Positions 17,907-26,794 of a stretch of 64,000 nt of DNA are shown here, piece after piece. The stretch's first letter is position 1. Every line of letters begins with the position of its first letter. The translations under genes were made by a program, and so were the position numbers. The stretch is from Alteromonas lipotrueae. GTDB taxonomy: Bacteria; Pseudomonadota; Gammaproteobacteria; Enterobacterales; Alteromonadaceae. The stretch is taken from assembly GCF_019249215.1 (NCBI RefSeq), contig NZ_JAESDI010000005.1:248001-312000 (forward strand), in the 5' to 3' direction. Below the pieces are notes generated by a model. That model made no database searches and was not told the origin of the DNA. It worked only from the letters and a program-made list of their open reading frames with translations.

Positions 17907-18782
17907 ATGCAACTATTTGTAAACGATTTGACAGTAATGGACTTTTCTTACCTTTGCCCCAAACGCGGCATGGTAGGTGAAAGCTGGATTGTCGATGTAA
18001 TCCTAACCGGTGAACTCAACGAAGAGAGTATGGTTCAGGATTTTGGTATTGTTAAGAAAGACCTGAAACGACTGATTGATGAATATGTCGATCATAAATT
18101 GCTTGTGCCTGCAGAATATGCGGGCGCGACAGTTATCCATGATGACGTGAATGAACAGGTTGAAGTGCGCTTTACCTGTGAAGACGGCCGAGAAATCATG
18201 CTTCGCTGCCCAGCAGAAGCCTATGCCTTTTTGTATTCAGATGTGGTGACCATGGAATCGGTGAGCGTTTACCTAAAAGAGGTGCTTGCCACCCACTTAC
18301 CAGAAAACGTTGATAATATTACATTAAAGCTTCGCACCGAAGTGATAGCGTCGCCGTATTATCATTATACCCACGGGTTAAAAAAGCATGATGGAAACTG
18401 TCAGCGCATAGCGCATGGCCATCGTTCACGCATCGATATTTACCTTGATGGTAAAATTAGCGAACAAGAACAAGCTTATTGGGCAAACCGCTGGGACGAT
18501 ATCTACATCGCGACTACCGAAGATGAAATAGCCTACGAAGACCGCAAAATAACCGGATCAGTCGCTTCACCTAGCGACTACTTCTCATTCGCTTACGAAT
18601 CATCACAAGGCTACTTTGAGTTACTTATTCCTAAGGCCGATTGTGAAGTGATTACCACAGATTCGACGGTGGAATGTTTAGCCCAGTATCTGTTAGTTGA
18701 ACAAAAGAAACGTACTCCCAACAATCATTGCCAAGTAGTGGCTTATGAAGGTGTGGGTAAAGGCGCTATGGTGTCTGACTAA
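17907..18782 (+). CDS. 6-pyruvoyl-tetrahydropterin synthase (PTPS/QueD)-fold protein, two-part
   Basis: A 291-aa protein, about twice the length of QueD. The core motifs of the PTPS family can be picked out: a histidine-rich segment around YYHYTHGLKKHDGNCQRIAHGHRSRIDIYL (metal-binding His and the Cys), and an N-terminal half that starts MDFSYLCPKRGMVGESWIVDV, similar to the opening strand of PTPS. QueD makes carboxytetrahydropterin for queuosine, but the length and the divergent N-terminal half make another pterin-related role possible. It follows yejK by 65 bp on the same strand. Confidence 0.65.
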   Translation: MQLFVNDLTVMDFSYLCPKRGMVGESWIVDVILTGELNEESMVQDFGIVKKDLKRLIDEYVDHKLLVPAEYAGATVIHDDVNEQVEVRFTCEDGREIMLRCPAEAYAFLYSDVVTMESVSVYLKEVLATHLPENVDNITLKLRTEVIASPYYHYTHGLKKHDGNCQRIAHGHRSRIDIYLDGKISEQEQAYWANRWDDIYIATTEDEIAYEDRKITGSVASPSDYFSFAYESSQGYFELLIPKADCEVITTDSTVECLAQYLLVEQKKRTPNNHCQVVAYEGVGKGAMVSD

Positions 18783-18902
18783 TTACCTCGTTTTTTGTTT
18801 CAGTATGGTAAGCAAAATCGGGTATAGGCTATTGGCTGACACACGATACAAGAACGGTATAAATACGAAATAAATGCGATGAAAGTGCGAAAAGGAGTGG
18901 TA

Positions 18903-19790
18903 ATGAGTTCTAGGGTTATGGGTGTAAAGCCTATCCAATCTAGTGTATTTAACTCACTTAAAATAGCAGCGCGTTCCGCTGGCTTGTCAGCCTTACTCTT
19001 AATTGGTAGTAGCTTGACTGCTATTCACGCGCAGCAAGACGGGATTACGCTAAATGGCACCCTAACACAAGGGAGTTTGATAAGAGGGCAAGTTGCCCCT
19101 GATGCTAACGTTACCCTTGATGGAGAAACATTAGCGCTAAATAGCGAAGGCAAATTCGTGTTTGGTTTCCCCCGTGATGCAAGCCTTTCTCACACGCTTA
19201 AAGTTGAACTTACCGATGGCACCACATTAGCACGGGATATTACCCTTACTAAACGTGAATACAACATTCAACGTATAGACGGGCTTGATTCTAAGATGGT
19301 GACACCGCCAAAAGCAGTGCTTGAAAGAATTAGGCAAGACAACATCAATGTATCTATTGCACGAAGTAAAGTGACCGATGCCGACGCATTGTTTACGCGG
19401 TTTGAGTGGCCCGCAAAAGGGCCGATAACCGGCGTATACGGAAGCCAGCGTGTATTGAATGGTGTGCCAAAGTGGCCACACTTTGGCGTTGATGTAGGTG
19501 GGCCAACAGGCGCGCCGGTTACCGCGCCCGTTGAAGGCACAGTAACCTTGGCAGAAGATTTATATTATTCAGGTAACACGTTAATTCTTGATCATGGAAT
19601 GGGTGTTTTTTCTACTTTCCTTCACTTAGACTCTATCACTGTGAAAGTTGGCGATACGGTTGCGCAAGGCGAGCAGATTGGCACCATTGGCGCTACGGGT
19701 AGAGCAACGGGTCCACACCTAGATTGGCGAATCAACTTGGGCAAAATGCGCCTCGATCCACAGACGGTAGTGTCGGGAACGCCAGAATAG
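18903..19790 (+). CDS. M23 family (LytM-domain) peptidoglycan endopeptidase
   Basis: A protein of about 295 aa. A hydrophobic signal segment (SLKIAARSAGLSALLLIGSS...IHA) is followed by an Ig-like beta domain (about 50-110) and a C-terminal M23 domain. The zinc ligands are in HFGVDVGGPTG (His, Asp) and GPHLDWRIN (second His). This points to a periplasmic metallo-endopeptidase that cuts peptide cross-links. All four typical LytM residues appear present, so it should be active and not an EnvC-like activator. The ATG at 18903 is chosen over 18879 because AAGGAG lies 6 nt before it. A terminator follows at 19841-19867. Confidence 0.88.
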   Translation: MSSRVMGVKPIQSSVFNSLKIAARSAGLSALLLIGSSLTAIHAQQDGITLNGTLTQGSLIRGQVAPDANVTLDGETLALNSEGKFVFGFPRDASLSHTLKVELTDGTTLARDITLTKREYNIQRIDGLDSKMVTPPKAVLERIRQDNINVSIARSKVTDADALFTRFEWPAKGPITGVYGSQRVLNGVPKWPHFGVDVGGPTGAPVTAPVEGTVTLAEDLYYSGNTLILDHGMGVFSTFLHLDSITVKVGDTVAQGEQIGTIGATGRATGPHLDWRINLGKMRLDPQTVVSGTPE

Positions 19791-19840
19791 AGCGAGAACG
19801 CCTGAAAAGGCTAACGGCTCCCGCCATCTCCTAAAAATTA

Positions 19841-19870
19841 AAAGGGCTACCCATACGGTAGCCCTTTTTT
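19841..19870 (+). terminator. Rho-independent terminator after the M23 peptidase
   Basis: An 11-bp perfect stem (19841-19851 with 19857-19867), loop CATAC, then a T-run to 19870. The A-run on the left side makes it usable by the convergent M61 gene too. Confidence 0.9.
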
Positions 19871-19964
19871 ATATCTACTAGTATACCCAACGTATATGCA
19901 ATTCTGCAAAGGTGCCAATCTACAAGGGCGTAAATCTACATAAGCAAAGAATAATCAAAAATGG

Positions 19965-21749
19965 TTAGTTAAGCCCCAACCATGCAGAAAATTTGCTCTC
20001 ATCCACAATTGAAAGGTTGCACACATCTTCTCGTGCGTTTCTTATATCAAGATGGCCTGTAATCAATCGGCCATCTCGAATAAGCGAAAGGCTAACTTGG
20101 CCAGTATTTGTCGCATCTAATATACGCTGTAATTTCGCTTGGTTAACTACAAAACCATTTACGGCAATAATGATATCGTTAACCATGATACCTGCGTCGG
20201 CAGCAGCTAAACCTTCAAAGACTTGAGTAACCGTTAACCCTAGCGGGGCTGGCTTACAGTTAGCACCTAATTGTCTTTTCATGCCTTCGGCGCTTGTTTT
20301 TCCACCTTTATCGTCAGCAGATACTTTGCTACGGGTGAGTAATTCAACGCCAATGTTCGACAGCCAATTCTCTAACGGCACATCTTGCGTACCGTATACT
20401 ACATCGGCTAGATAGTCAGAAATATCAATGTTAAAATCTTGCTTACACAGCGTGGCAATAACATTGTCGGGAGTACCTTTTTCGTCTCGGCCGTACTGAT
20501 CCCATAAATGACGCATTAGCAAATCTAAGTTAATTTCATTATTTGATTTTTCACGTAGTAACAAATCTAGTCCGAACGCAATAATGCCACCCTTGGTGTA
20601 GTAACTGACAATAGCGTTGGTAGCACTGGCATCTTGCTTATAAAATTTTGTCCATGCATCAAAGCTACTTTCTGCTACCGATTGTTTAAACCTACCCGTA
20701 TTTTGAAGCAGACGAGTTATGTTCTGTGACACAATATCTAAATATTTTTGTGGCCCGATAGTGCCTGCGCGAGCTAAGGTTACGTCGTCATAAAAGCTGG
20801 TAAAGCCTTCATAAATCCAAAGTTGATTGGTGTAAGTTTCTTTTTGCAAATCAGGTTTAACCATTACCTCTGGTTTAATTCGCTTAACATGCCATGTATG
20901 GAAAAGTTCATGGCTGCACAAACTTAAAAACGTAATGTAACCGTCGGTTTTGGTATCGCTTTCGCCCACCATGGGAAGGTCGAAACGAGGAAAGAGTAGG
21001 GCGGTGGAATCACGGTGCTCTAAACCACCAAAGCCAGTATCTGCCAACAAGGTCATAAACAAATAACGTTTAATAGGTTGCGGGTCGCCAAATAACTGCA
21101 TATGGTGCTTACAGATTGGGGTCAAATCATTTGCGATCCGCTCGATGTCTAGGTTATTTCTGCCGGAGAATAACAACTCGAAGGTAACGCCTTGCACTTC
21201 AAAACTATGGAAGTTACATACCCCAATATAAAGAGGGTGGTCGATAAATTCAGCATAGTCTTTAACTTCATATTCCCAGCTATCAGGCATATCTTCAGTC
21301 ATTGGCATGCTGGTATAGGCACGCCAATTAGCCACAGCAGGTTTAATGATTTGTAGTTTACATGGTTGTTGTTCAAAGCCTTCAACGCTTAGGAATGCAC
21401 TGGTGCCATTAATAAACGCATATTCGTCGTTAATAAACGCCGAACGTACTGACAAGTCGTTGGCATGTACTCGATAAGTAATAGTGACTTCGTCACCACG
21501 GGTATCGGCTTGCCAGGTTTGTTTATCTAACTTAGTGCATGCAATCGGTTCTCCCGAGGCAGTATTTATAGCTGTTAACGACACTATATTTTTGGCAAAG
21601 TCTCTCACCATGTAGCTACCTGGGATCCAAGACGGTAACGTTAATGATAAAGTTTGTGAATCGTGAGGTGGCACAGTTAGCGTTACATCAAACAAATGTT
21701 GTTGCCATGAGTAAATTGACAGTTGGTAGTGAAGTGAAGGACTATTCAT
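19965..21749 (-). CDS. M61 family metallopeptidase with PDZ domain (glycyl aminopeptidase-like)
   Basis: A 594-aa protein. The N-terminal beta-rich domain (about 5-185) is followed by the gluzincin catalytic core, with zinc motif His280-Glu281-Leu-Phe-His284 in SHELFHTWHVKRIKPE, and a C-terminal PDZ domain (about 495-565, GLTVTQVFEGLAAADAGI). M61 enzymes remove N-terminal Gly or Ala from peptides. No signal peptide is evident, so a cytoplasmic location is likely. The gene is convergent with the M23 peptidase and divergent from the PilZ gene at 21880. Confidence 0.9.
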   Translation of the reverse strand: MNSPSLHYQLSIYSWQQHLFDVTLTVPPHDSQTLSLTLPSWIPGSYMVRDFAKNIVSLTAINTASGEPIACTKLDKQTWQADTRGDEVTITYRVHANDLSVRSAFINDEYAFINGTSAFLSVEGFEQQPCKLQIIKPAVANWRAYTSMPMTEDMPDSWEYEVKDYAEFIDHPLYIGVCNFHSFEVQGVTFELLFSGRNNLDIERIANDLTPICKHHMQLFGDPQPIKRYLFMTLLADTGFGGLEHRDSTALLFPRFDLPMVGESDTKTDGYITFLSLCSHELFHTWHVKRIKPEVMVKPDLQKETYTNQLWIYEGFTSFYDDVTLARAGTIGPQKYLDIVSQNITRLLQNTGRFKQSVAESSFDAWTKFYKQDASATNAIVSYYTKGGIIAFGLDLLLREKSNNEINLDLLMRHLWDQYGRDEKGTPDNVIATLCKQDFNIDISDYLADVVYGTQDVPLENWLSNIGVELLTRSKVSADDKGGKTSAEGMKRQLGANCKPAPLGLTVTQVFEGLAAADAGIMVNDIIIAVNGFVVNQAKLQRILDATNTGQVSLSLIRDGRLITGHLDIRNAREDVCNLSIVDESKFSAWLGLN

Positions 21750-21835
21750 AGTGGCCTTTATAGAGAAATTATTTGTATCTTAAGAATATGGCGACATCAT
21801 GCCTGATAGAGAAGGTTTTGTCAGCCGACACAAAA

Positions 21836-21874
21836 TTGGTTACATTTACATTAAGTATAATAAGAACGTTCTTA
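21836..21874 (+). promoter_or_regulatory. Probable promoter and 14-bp palindrome before the PilZ gene
   Basis: TATAAT at 21856-21861 is a good -10 box; the best -35 candidate is a weak TTGGTT at 21836-21841 with short 14-bp spacing. A perfect palindrome, TAAGAACGTTCTTA, lies at 21861-21874 and ends 5 nt before the start codon, covering the transcription start. This is the layout expected of a repressor site. Confidence 0.45.
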
Positions 21875-21879
21875 AATAC

Positions 21880-22563
21880 ATGACAGATAATGCAGTAAGT
21901 AGCCAACTTAACCGAGAAGACGTCGATAATTTGTGTGCGTTGCCGCCTGGTACAGTGGTAGATTTACAAATTACGACGCCAACGGCGCCCAAGCGGGTAA
22001 AAACCGCCTATGTAGGAATGGAACTGGCTACTTGCATGATATTCCAGATCCCCACTGCTGCAAAATGGATGGTTGTTAGAGACTTACTGACGGTGGGCAA
22101 TGACGTTGTTGTACGCTTTGTACTGGAAGGTGACGCCGGGCAGGTCATAGCGTTTAGAGTAAAAGTACTCAAATTACTGGCTAAGCCCTCAGGGTTGTTG
22201 ATTACCAGCTTTCCTCGTCGAATCGAATCGATAGGCCTTCGTGCCAATAAGCGAGCGCAGCCTGGTATTGCGGTTAAAGTCTCCTGTGAAGCTTTTCCTG
22301 AGTCTGAACATGTGACCGGTATTATAGTGGATATTTCTAACGATGGCTGCCGCATAGCCTTACCTCTTAAGCCTGAATGGCCAATCATGATTGATGAAAC
22401 TAAAATTGCATTAGTTTATTCAACTGATGGTAAAGAGGCCACGTTGAATGCCACTGTTAAAAATAACCAGCTAGAATCAGACTTTGTTTATTATGGCTTG
22501 AAATTCGATAGCGACGACGATGCCGTCAATGCGCTGTTAGCAGGCCATACGCTAATTAGTTAA
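21880..22563 (+). CDS. PilZ domain protein, YcgR-like (cyclic-di-GMP receptor)
   Basis: A protein of about 227 aa. The N-terminal half (about 20-115) resembles the YcgR N domain, and the C-terminal half is a PilZ domain with an RxxxR-like segment around ANKRAQPG and the DISNDGCRIAL form of the (D/N)hSxxG motif. Such proteins bind c-di-GMP and change motility or surface behaviour. The start at 21880 (MTDNAVSS) is preferred over 21799, since a -10 box and palindrome lie between the two and the first 27 residues of the longer form look non-conserved. Confidence 0.8.
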   Translation: MTDNAVSSQLNREDVDNLCALPPGTVVDLQITTPTAPKRVKTAYVGMELATCMIFQIPTAAKWMVVRDLLTVGNDVVVRFVLEGDAGQVIAFRVKVLKLLAKPSGLLITSFPRRIESIGLRANKRAQPGIAVKVSCEAFPESEHVTGIIVDISNDGCRIALPLKPEWPIMIDETKIALVYSTDGKEATLNATVKNNQLESDFVYYGLKFDSDDDAVNALLAGHTLIS

Positions 22564-22620
22564 TACGATGTTCACAACAAAAAAATAAAACAATTATTAT
22601 AACAATAAGTGGAATTTGCT

Positions 22621-23082
22621 ATGAGAACGATTGAAAAGCTATTACTGCAATATAACGAAAGCCATCAAAATAAAACCAATGTGCTTATTCATGCCATTGC
22701 GGTGCCCAGCATCTATTTTGTCACTTTAGGACTTATTTGGGCCGTACCGGTGCCCGATTTCATTGCCGATTTCAATGTGACGTGGGCGCATATTATCGCC
22801 ATTCCAATCCTATTTTATTATTTCAAATTGTCTGGGCCAATTGGCGCTGCCATGACACTGCTTACCATAGCTTGTTTCGGTGGTATTAATTTGATTGCCT
22901 ACTATGGCGTAAGTGTTTGGCTGTTCTGTCTATCACTGTTTATTGTAATGTGGATACTGCAATTTATAGGTCATAAAATTGAAGGTAAAAAGCCCTCATT
23001 TTTAGAAGATCTTCAATTTTTACTTGTGGGTCCTGCATGGTGGTGGATGCATTGGCTTAAGAGATTGAATATTAGTTATTAG
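22621..23082 (+). CDS. DUF962/Mpo1-like integral membrane protein
   Basis: A protein of about 153 aa with the N-terminal motif YNESHQNKTNVLIHAIAVPSI (Asn/His-rich) and a later IGHKIEGKKPSFLEDL. Both histidine motifs are hallmarks of the Mpo1/YGL010w family. Four hydrophobic segments cover the rest. Yeast Mpo1 is an iron-dependent dioxygenase of 2-hydroxy fatty acids, but bacterial activity is not established. The ATG at 22621 is favoured over the GTG at 22609. The gene lies upstream of, and may be cotranscribed with, the sensor kinase at 23124. Confidence 0.85.
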   Translation: MRTIEKLLLQYNESHQNKTNVLIHAIAVPSIYFVTLGLIWAVPVPDFIADFNVTWAHIIAIPILFYYFKLSGPIGAAMTLLTIACFGGINLIAYYGVSVWLFCLSLFIVMWILQFIGHKIEGKKPSFLEDLQFLLVGPAWWWMHWLKRLNISY

Positions 23083-23123
23083 TTGCAGTCACTAATCTTA
23101 GCAAAGCGTGCGACAAGTCGCAT

Positions 23124-24281
23124 ATGAAGTACGACCAAGATGCTCCGCAAGGGGCTTACCTTGCGTATAATCTATCAATCAATTCAACCACTGGTAAACA
23201 TGTGAGCCGCTTTCAGCGCGTTATTGAAAGTAACGAAAGGTTATTTTGGACTTTGCACAGCGCAGGCTGGGCAGGTTTTGCCATCATTTATTATATTGGC
23301 TCGTTTCTTCACGATGTACGACCAATTTGGGTATTTATAATATTACTCAATGCGTACGCTGGCTGGTTGCTAACTATTCCATTGCGATACGTTTATCGCT
23401 GGGCAAGAAAACAGTCGCCGTTAAACATGCTGTTGACAGTGATAGCGTCCTGTTACTTGATAGCGTTATTGTGGGCTGTGGTTAAAAACATAAACTATTG
23501 GGAAATTTACAAGCACGGATATCGGCCCGATGCGTGGTATATGTATTTTACCAATACTATTAATTCGCTCATCATGGTGGGCTGTTGGAGTGGCGTTTAC
23601 TTCGGCATTAAAAACTTCCAGATGTTACAAAAAGAAAAGCAAAATGCGCTTAAAGCCAGCACCATGGCTCATCAGGCACATATTAAGATGCTGCGCTATC
23701 AGCTCAATCCTCACTTTTTGTTCAACACGTTAAACGCTATTTCTACCTTGGTGTTACTAAAAGAAAACGATACTGCAGAAGCGATGGTCTCTCGCTTGAG
23801 CGACTTTTTACGCTATTCTTTGGATAACGACCCCATTAAGCGAGTACCTTTAGGCCAAGAAATAAAAGCCTTGCGATTATATCTTGAGATTGAAAAAGTG
23901 CGATTTGATGACAGACTAGAAGTGGTTTGGAATATCGATGAAGAATGTGAAAACGCACTTGTTCCTAGCATGATATTACAGCCTATTATTGAAAATTCGG
24001 TTAAGCACGCCATCTCTAAAATGGAGAACGGCGGTCAAATTGCTATAACAGCCCGAGCGTTTGGAAACGATTTGCTAATGGATGTGGCTGATAATGGGCC
24101 CGGTGCCGACATTATAGATGGTCAGTTAAGCCGTGAAAATGGTGTTGGACTGGCAAATATTAAAGAGAGATTGCATTCACTGTATCAACGCAATTTCGCA
24201 TTTTCTATTGAAGATAATCAGCCGTCGGGCGTACGGGTTCGAATTCGTATTCCCTATGAAGTAAAGGATGTATGCGCATGA
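23124..24281 (+). CDS. LytS/AlgZ-type sensor histidine kinase
   Basis: A 385-aa membrane kinase. Four hydrophobic segments (about 45-62, 66-90, 102-122, 142-162) form the sensor region. A short coiled linker leads to the His_kinase domain with phospho-acceptor His197 in QLNPHFLFNTLNAIS, followed by a HATPase region (EKVRFDDRLEV, IENSVKHAI, NGVGLANIKERL). This kinase class pairs with LytTR regulators, and its partner overlaps the 3' end by ATGA, so the pair is translationally coupled. The signal sensed is unknown. There is no strong Shine-Dalgarno sequence before ATG 23124. Confidence 0.9.
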   Translation: MKYDQDAPQGAYLAYNLSINSTTGKHVSRFQRVIESNERLFWTLHSAGWAGFAIIYYIGSFLHDVRPIWVFIILLNAYAGWLLTIPLRYVYRWARKQSPLNMLLTVIASCYLIALLWAVVKNINYWEIYKHGYRPDAWYMYFTNTINSLIMVGCWSGVYFGIKNFQMLQKEKQNALKASTMAHQAHIKMLRYQLNPHFLFNTLNAISTLVLLKENDTAEAMVSRLSDFLRYSLDNDPIKRVPLGQEIKALRLYLEIEKVRFDDRLEVVWNIDEECENALVPSMILQPIIENSVKHAISKMENGGQIAITARAFGNDLLMDVADNGPGADIIDGQLSRENGVGLANIKERLHSLYQRNFAFSIEDNQPSGVRVRIRIPYEVKDVCA

Positions 24282-25105
24282 CAAAGCAAGTAATTAAAAC
24301 CTTAGTGGTAGACGATGAACCACTCGCCCGCCGTGGACTTCGCGCTAGGCTAGAACGTCATGACGACATTCAGGTACTTGCTGAGTGTCAAAATGGGCTA
24401 GAAGCGGTAAGTAGCATTTCACAACTTCGGCCTGATTTAGTATTTCTTGATATTCAAATGCCTGGGCTAAATGGTTTTCAGGTTATTCATAAGCTGCGAG
24501 AGCTCAATCAGCCTATTCCAATGGTCGTGTTTGTCACCGCTTATGACAGTTATGCGATTAAAGCATTCGATGTACATGCATTAGATTATTTATTAAAGCC
24601 AGCTGATGACGAACGCCTTAAAGATGCCTTAGTGAAAGTGAGAGAATACTTCGCCACACAGCATCAAGATGAGCAGTCTAAACGCTTAGTGAATTTAGTG
24701 GCTGAACTTACTGGCGACGATTGTGAAGAAATTTTACGTAAGCTTGCTAATGGTGAACCGGTAGAAACCAACCCTTACCCAGATGTTTTAGCCATCAAAG
24801 ATGGTTCTGAAGTCACCAGAGTGAATGTACAAGACATACAGTGGATAGATGCCGCGGGTGATTATATGTGTGTTCACGCATTAGATGGTATGCACATTAT
24901 GCGTAAAACCATGAAGGAGCTTGAGCAAGAGCTTAACCCTCAATGGTTTGTTAGAGTGCACCGTTCAGCTATCGCCAATATTCGTTTCGTGAAAAAGTTG
25001 GTAAGTCATATTAGTGGTGAATATCACCTTATTTTGCAAAATGACACCGAACTAAAAGTAAGTCGAAGTCATAGAGACAAAGTAAAAGCCGCTATGAAAA
25101 TGTAG
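24278..25105 (+). CDS. LytTR-family response regulator (LytR/AlgR type)
   Basis: A protein of about 275 aa. The receiver domain (about 5-120) has the acidic pair VVDDEP, phospho-acceptor Asp58 in LVFLDIQMPG and lysine in DYLLKPADD. The LytTR DNA-binding domain (about 170-270) contains WIDAAGDYMCVHALDG and VHRSAIANIRFV. It binds direct repeats as a dimer in known family members. The ATG at 24278 is preferred to that at 24272: AGGA ends at 24268, giving 9 nt of spacing and the usual ATGA overlap with the kinase. Confidence 0.92.
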   Translation: MTKQVIKTLVVDDEPLARRGLRARLERHDDIQVLAECQNGLEAVSSISQLRPDLVFLDIQMPGLNGFQVIHKLRELNQPIPMVVFVTAYDSYAIKAFDVHALDYLLKPADDERLKDALVKVREYFATQHQDEQSKRLVNLVAELTGDDCEEILRKLANGEPVETNPYPDVLAIKDGSEVTRVNVQDIQWIDAAGDYMCVHALDGMHIMRKTMKELEQELNPQWFVRVHRSAIANIRFVKKLVSHISGEYHLILQNDTELKVSRSHRDKVKAAMKM

Positions 25106-25159
25106 AGCTAAAAGCCGTGAGCGCGTTAGCTTTCAGCTGGTAGTGAAAAAAAGCTGATT

Positions 25160-25187
25160 AAAAATGCCCGAGAAATCGGGCATTTTT
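25160..25187 (+). terminator. Rho-independent terminator after the two-component pair
   Basis: A 12-bp perfect stem (25160-25171 with 25176-25187) with GAAA tetraloop and T-tail. The left A-run gives a T-run for the minus strand, so the convergent pfkA could also use it. Confidence 0.92.
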
Positions 25188-25283
25188 ATGTGCGTAAAGG
25201 AATATAGCTAACTTACTAATTTAACGAATTAAATTTGGTTATGCGTAACTTTTTTGCCGCCTATTATCATGTAATGAACGTTT

Positions 25284-26279
25284 TTAATATCGTTCATTCA
25301 TGATAGAAAGCATAGTTTCCATGCTCGAAGGATTTAAGGGTTTATCCTTCTCCCATGTTTCCGTTAAGGCAATTTCACTAGGCGTACCATTGAGTTCACC
25401 TACCATAATACCATTGGTGTCACTGCCCACTAAACTCACCGCATAAGTGCCTAACTTAGTGGCAAGTAACCTGTCTTGACTTACCGGTGACCCCCCTCGC
25501 TGTACATGGCCTAGCGTAACAGGGCGAACTTCAGACTGGGTTTTATATACCAGTTTGTCGGCCAAATCGTTAAGTCCACCAGGCCAGACATTTTCAGCTA
25601 CCACTATGATAAAACTAATTGCGCCTTTGCGTTGTCTTCTCTTCTCAATTTGCTCAGTAATTTTGTCTAGTTCTAAGTCACATTGATTAAACGTTTCTGG
25701 TAAAATAACATAGTCGGCTGCCGAGGCGAGGGCTGAATTTAATGCAAGAAAGCCGGCGTGTCTGCCCATCACTTCTACAATGAAAATGCGTTCAAAAGCG
25801 TCTGCGGTGTCTCTCACTTTATCGACTGATGAGACAACGGTATCGATAGCGGTGTAATAACCAATGGTGGCATCAGTGCCAGCAACATCATTATCTATTG
25901 TGCCGGGAATACCAATAATTTGACCGTGCCAAAAATCTGCTAAGTGATCAGCGCCTCTAAAAGACCCGTCGCCGCCAATCACAATTAGGGTATCAATCTC
26001 TAGTTTAGTAAGGTTAGTCGCCGCAGTTTTTGCACCTTCGTCGGTTTTGAACGGTTCACAGCGGGCGCTGTGCAGCACGGTACCTCCTTGTTGTATGAGG
26101 TTGTGCGTTGCTTGAGGCGCAAGTATTTCGTACTCTTGCTCAAGTAAGCCATTATATCCATGCTGATAACCAAACAGAGTGAACCCTTGTCTCTCACAGG
26201 CTATAACAATAGCTCGAATACAAGCATTCATTCCTGGTGCATCACCACCTGAAGTTAGCACTGCAACGCGTTTCGACAT
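25284..26279 (-). CDS. pfkA: ATP-dependent 6-phosphofructokinase
   Basis: A 331-aa PfkA. It has the nucleotide motif TSGGDAPGMN, GGDGS at 102-106 with glycine at 105, and PGTIDND with catalytic Asp129. Glycine at both discriminating positions (GGDGS and PGTIDND) marks the ATP-using type rather than the pyrophosphate-using type. The motifs VEVMGRHAG and VTLGHVQRGG complete the active site. It catalyses the committed step of glycolysis. It starts at ATG 26279 behind AAAAGGATATAAAC and is transcribed alone. Confidence 0.94.
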   Translation of the reverse strand: MSKRVAVLTSGGDAPGMNACIRAIVIACERQGFTLFGYQHGYNGLLEQEYEILAPQATHNLIQQGGTVLHSARCEPFKTDEGAKTAATNLTKLEIDTLIVIGGDGSFRGADHLADFWHGQIIGIPGTIDNDVAGTDATIGYYTAIDTVVSSVDKVRDTADAFERIFIVEVMGRHAGFLALNSALASAADYVILPETFNQCDLELDKITEQIEKRRQRKGAISFIIVVAENVWPGGLNDLADKLVYKTQSEVRPVTLGHVQRGGSPVSQDRLLATKLGTYAVSLVGSDTNGIMVGELNGTPSEIALTETWEKDKPLNPSSMETMLSIMNERY

Positions 26280-26464
26280 GTTTATATCCTTTTCTCGTCT
26301 ACTTGATAACGCCTCATTAAATAGATGATACTACGAACAAAGCGCTACACCATACCGTAACATGGCTAAATCAAAACCACACCGCCAATAAAACCTAGTC
26401 GTGTTTGTAAGGTGCAGGCACGGCATTCCATAATAAAGCTGGGTATTAAAAAAGACCCATCTAC

Positions 26465-26794
26465 TTAGTGATCTTTAGGGGGCAAACTTTCCTTGTTAAC
26501 CACCGCTTTCGTATTTTTTCCAATGGCTTGTTGGTCTCCTTTACAAATAGTGTCGTAATCATCGCGATAGTATCTGAAGTTCTCGCATTCACTTTCATAA
26601 CGTTTTTTCGCTGACATAGCTTGCTGCGGGTAGCGGTTGTCATTCATAATTTTCGACAAACTTTTGCATACATGCAATTGGCGATTTACTTCTACAATGT
26701 CTTCACAAGGTGGTGTTTGGCTGCATCCGTTGAGTGCTAAAGCTGAAAGTAGGCTAGCAAGAGCACAGATGTTTTTTGATTGGGTTATTGTCAT
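26465..26794 (-). CDS. Small cysteine-rich lipoprotein
   Basis: A 109-aa protein with a signal peptide of lipoprotein type: a short N-region, the hydrophobic stretch ALASLLSALAL and the lipobox LNGC with Cys24 as the lipid-modified residue. The mature part has several more cysteines (for example PPCEDIV, HVCKSL, SECENF, TICKGD), possibly disulfide-bonded. I do not recognise the family. Its start codon overlaps the stop of the upstream response regulator (TAATG), so the two are coupled and probably act together. Confidence 0.72.
   Translation of the reverse strand: MTITQSKNICALASLLSALALNGCSQTPPCEDIVEVNRQLHVCKSLSKIMNDNRYPQQAMSAKKRYESECENFRYYRDDYDTICKGDQQAIGKNTKAVVNKESLPPKDH

Noticed and set aside
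22008-22388. Minus-strand 126-aa frame over the PilZ gene
   Set aside because: The plus-strand frame has the PilZ motifs; this one shows none and has no ribosome-binding site.
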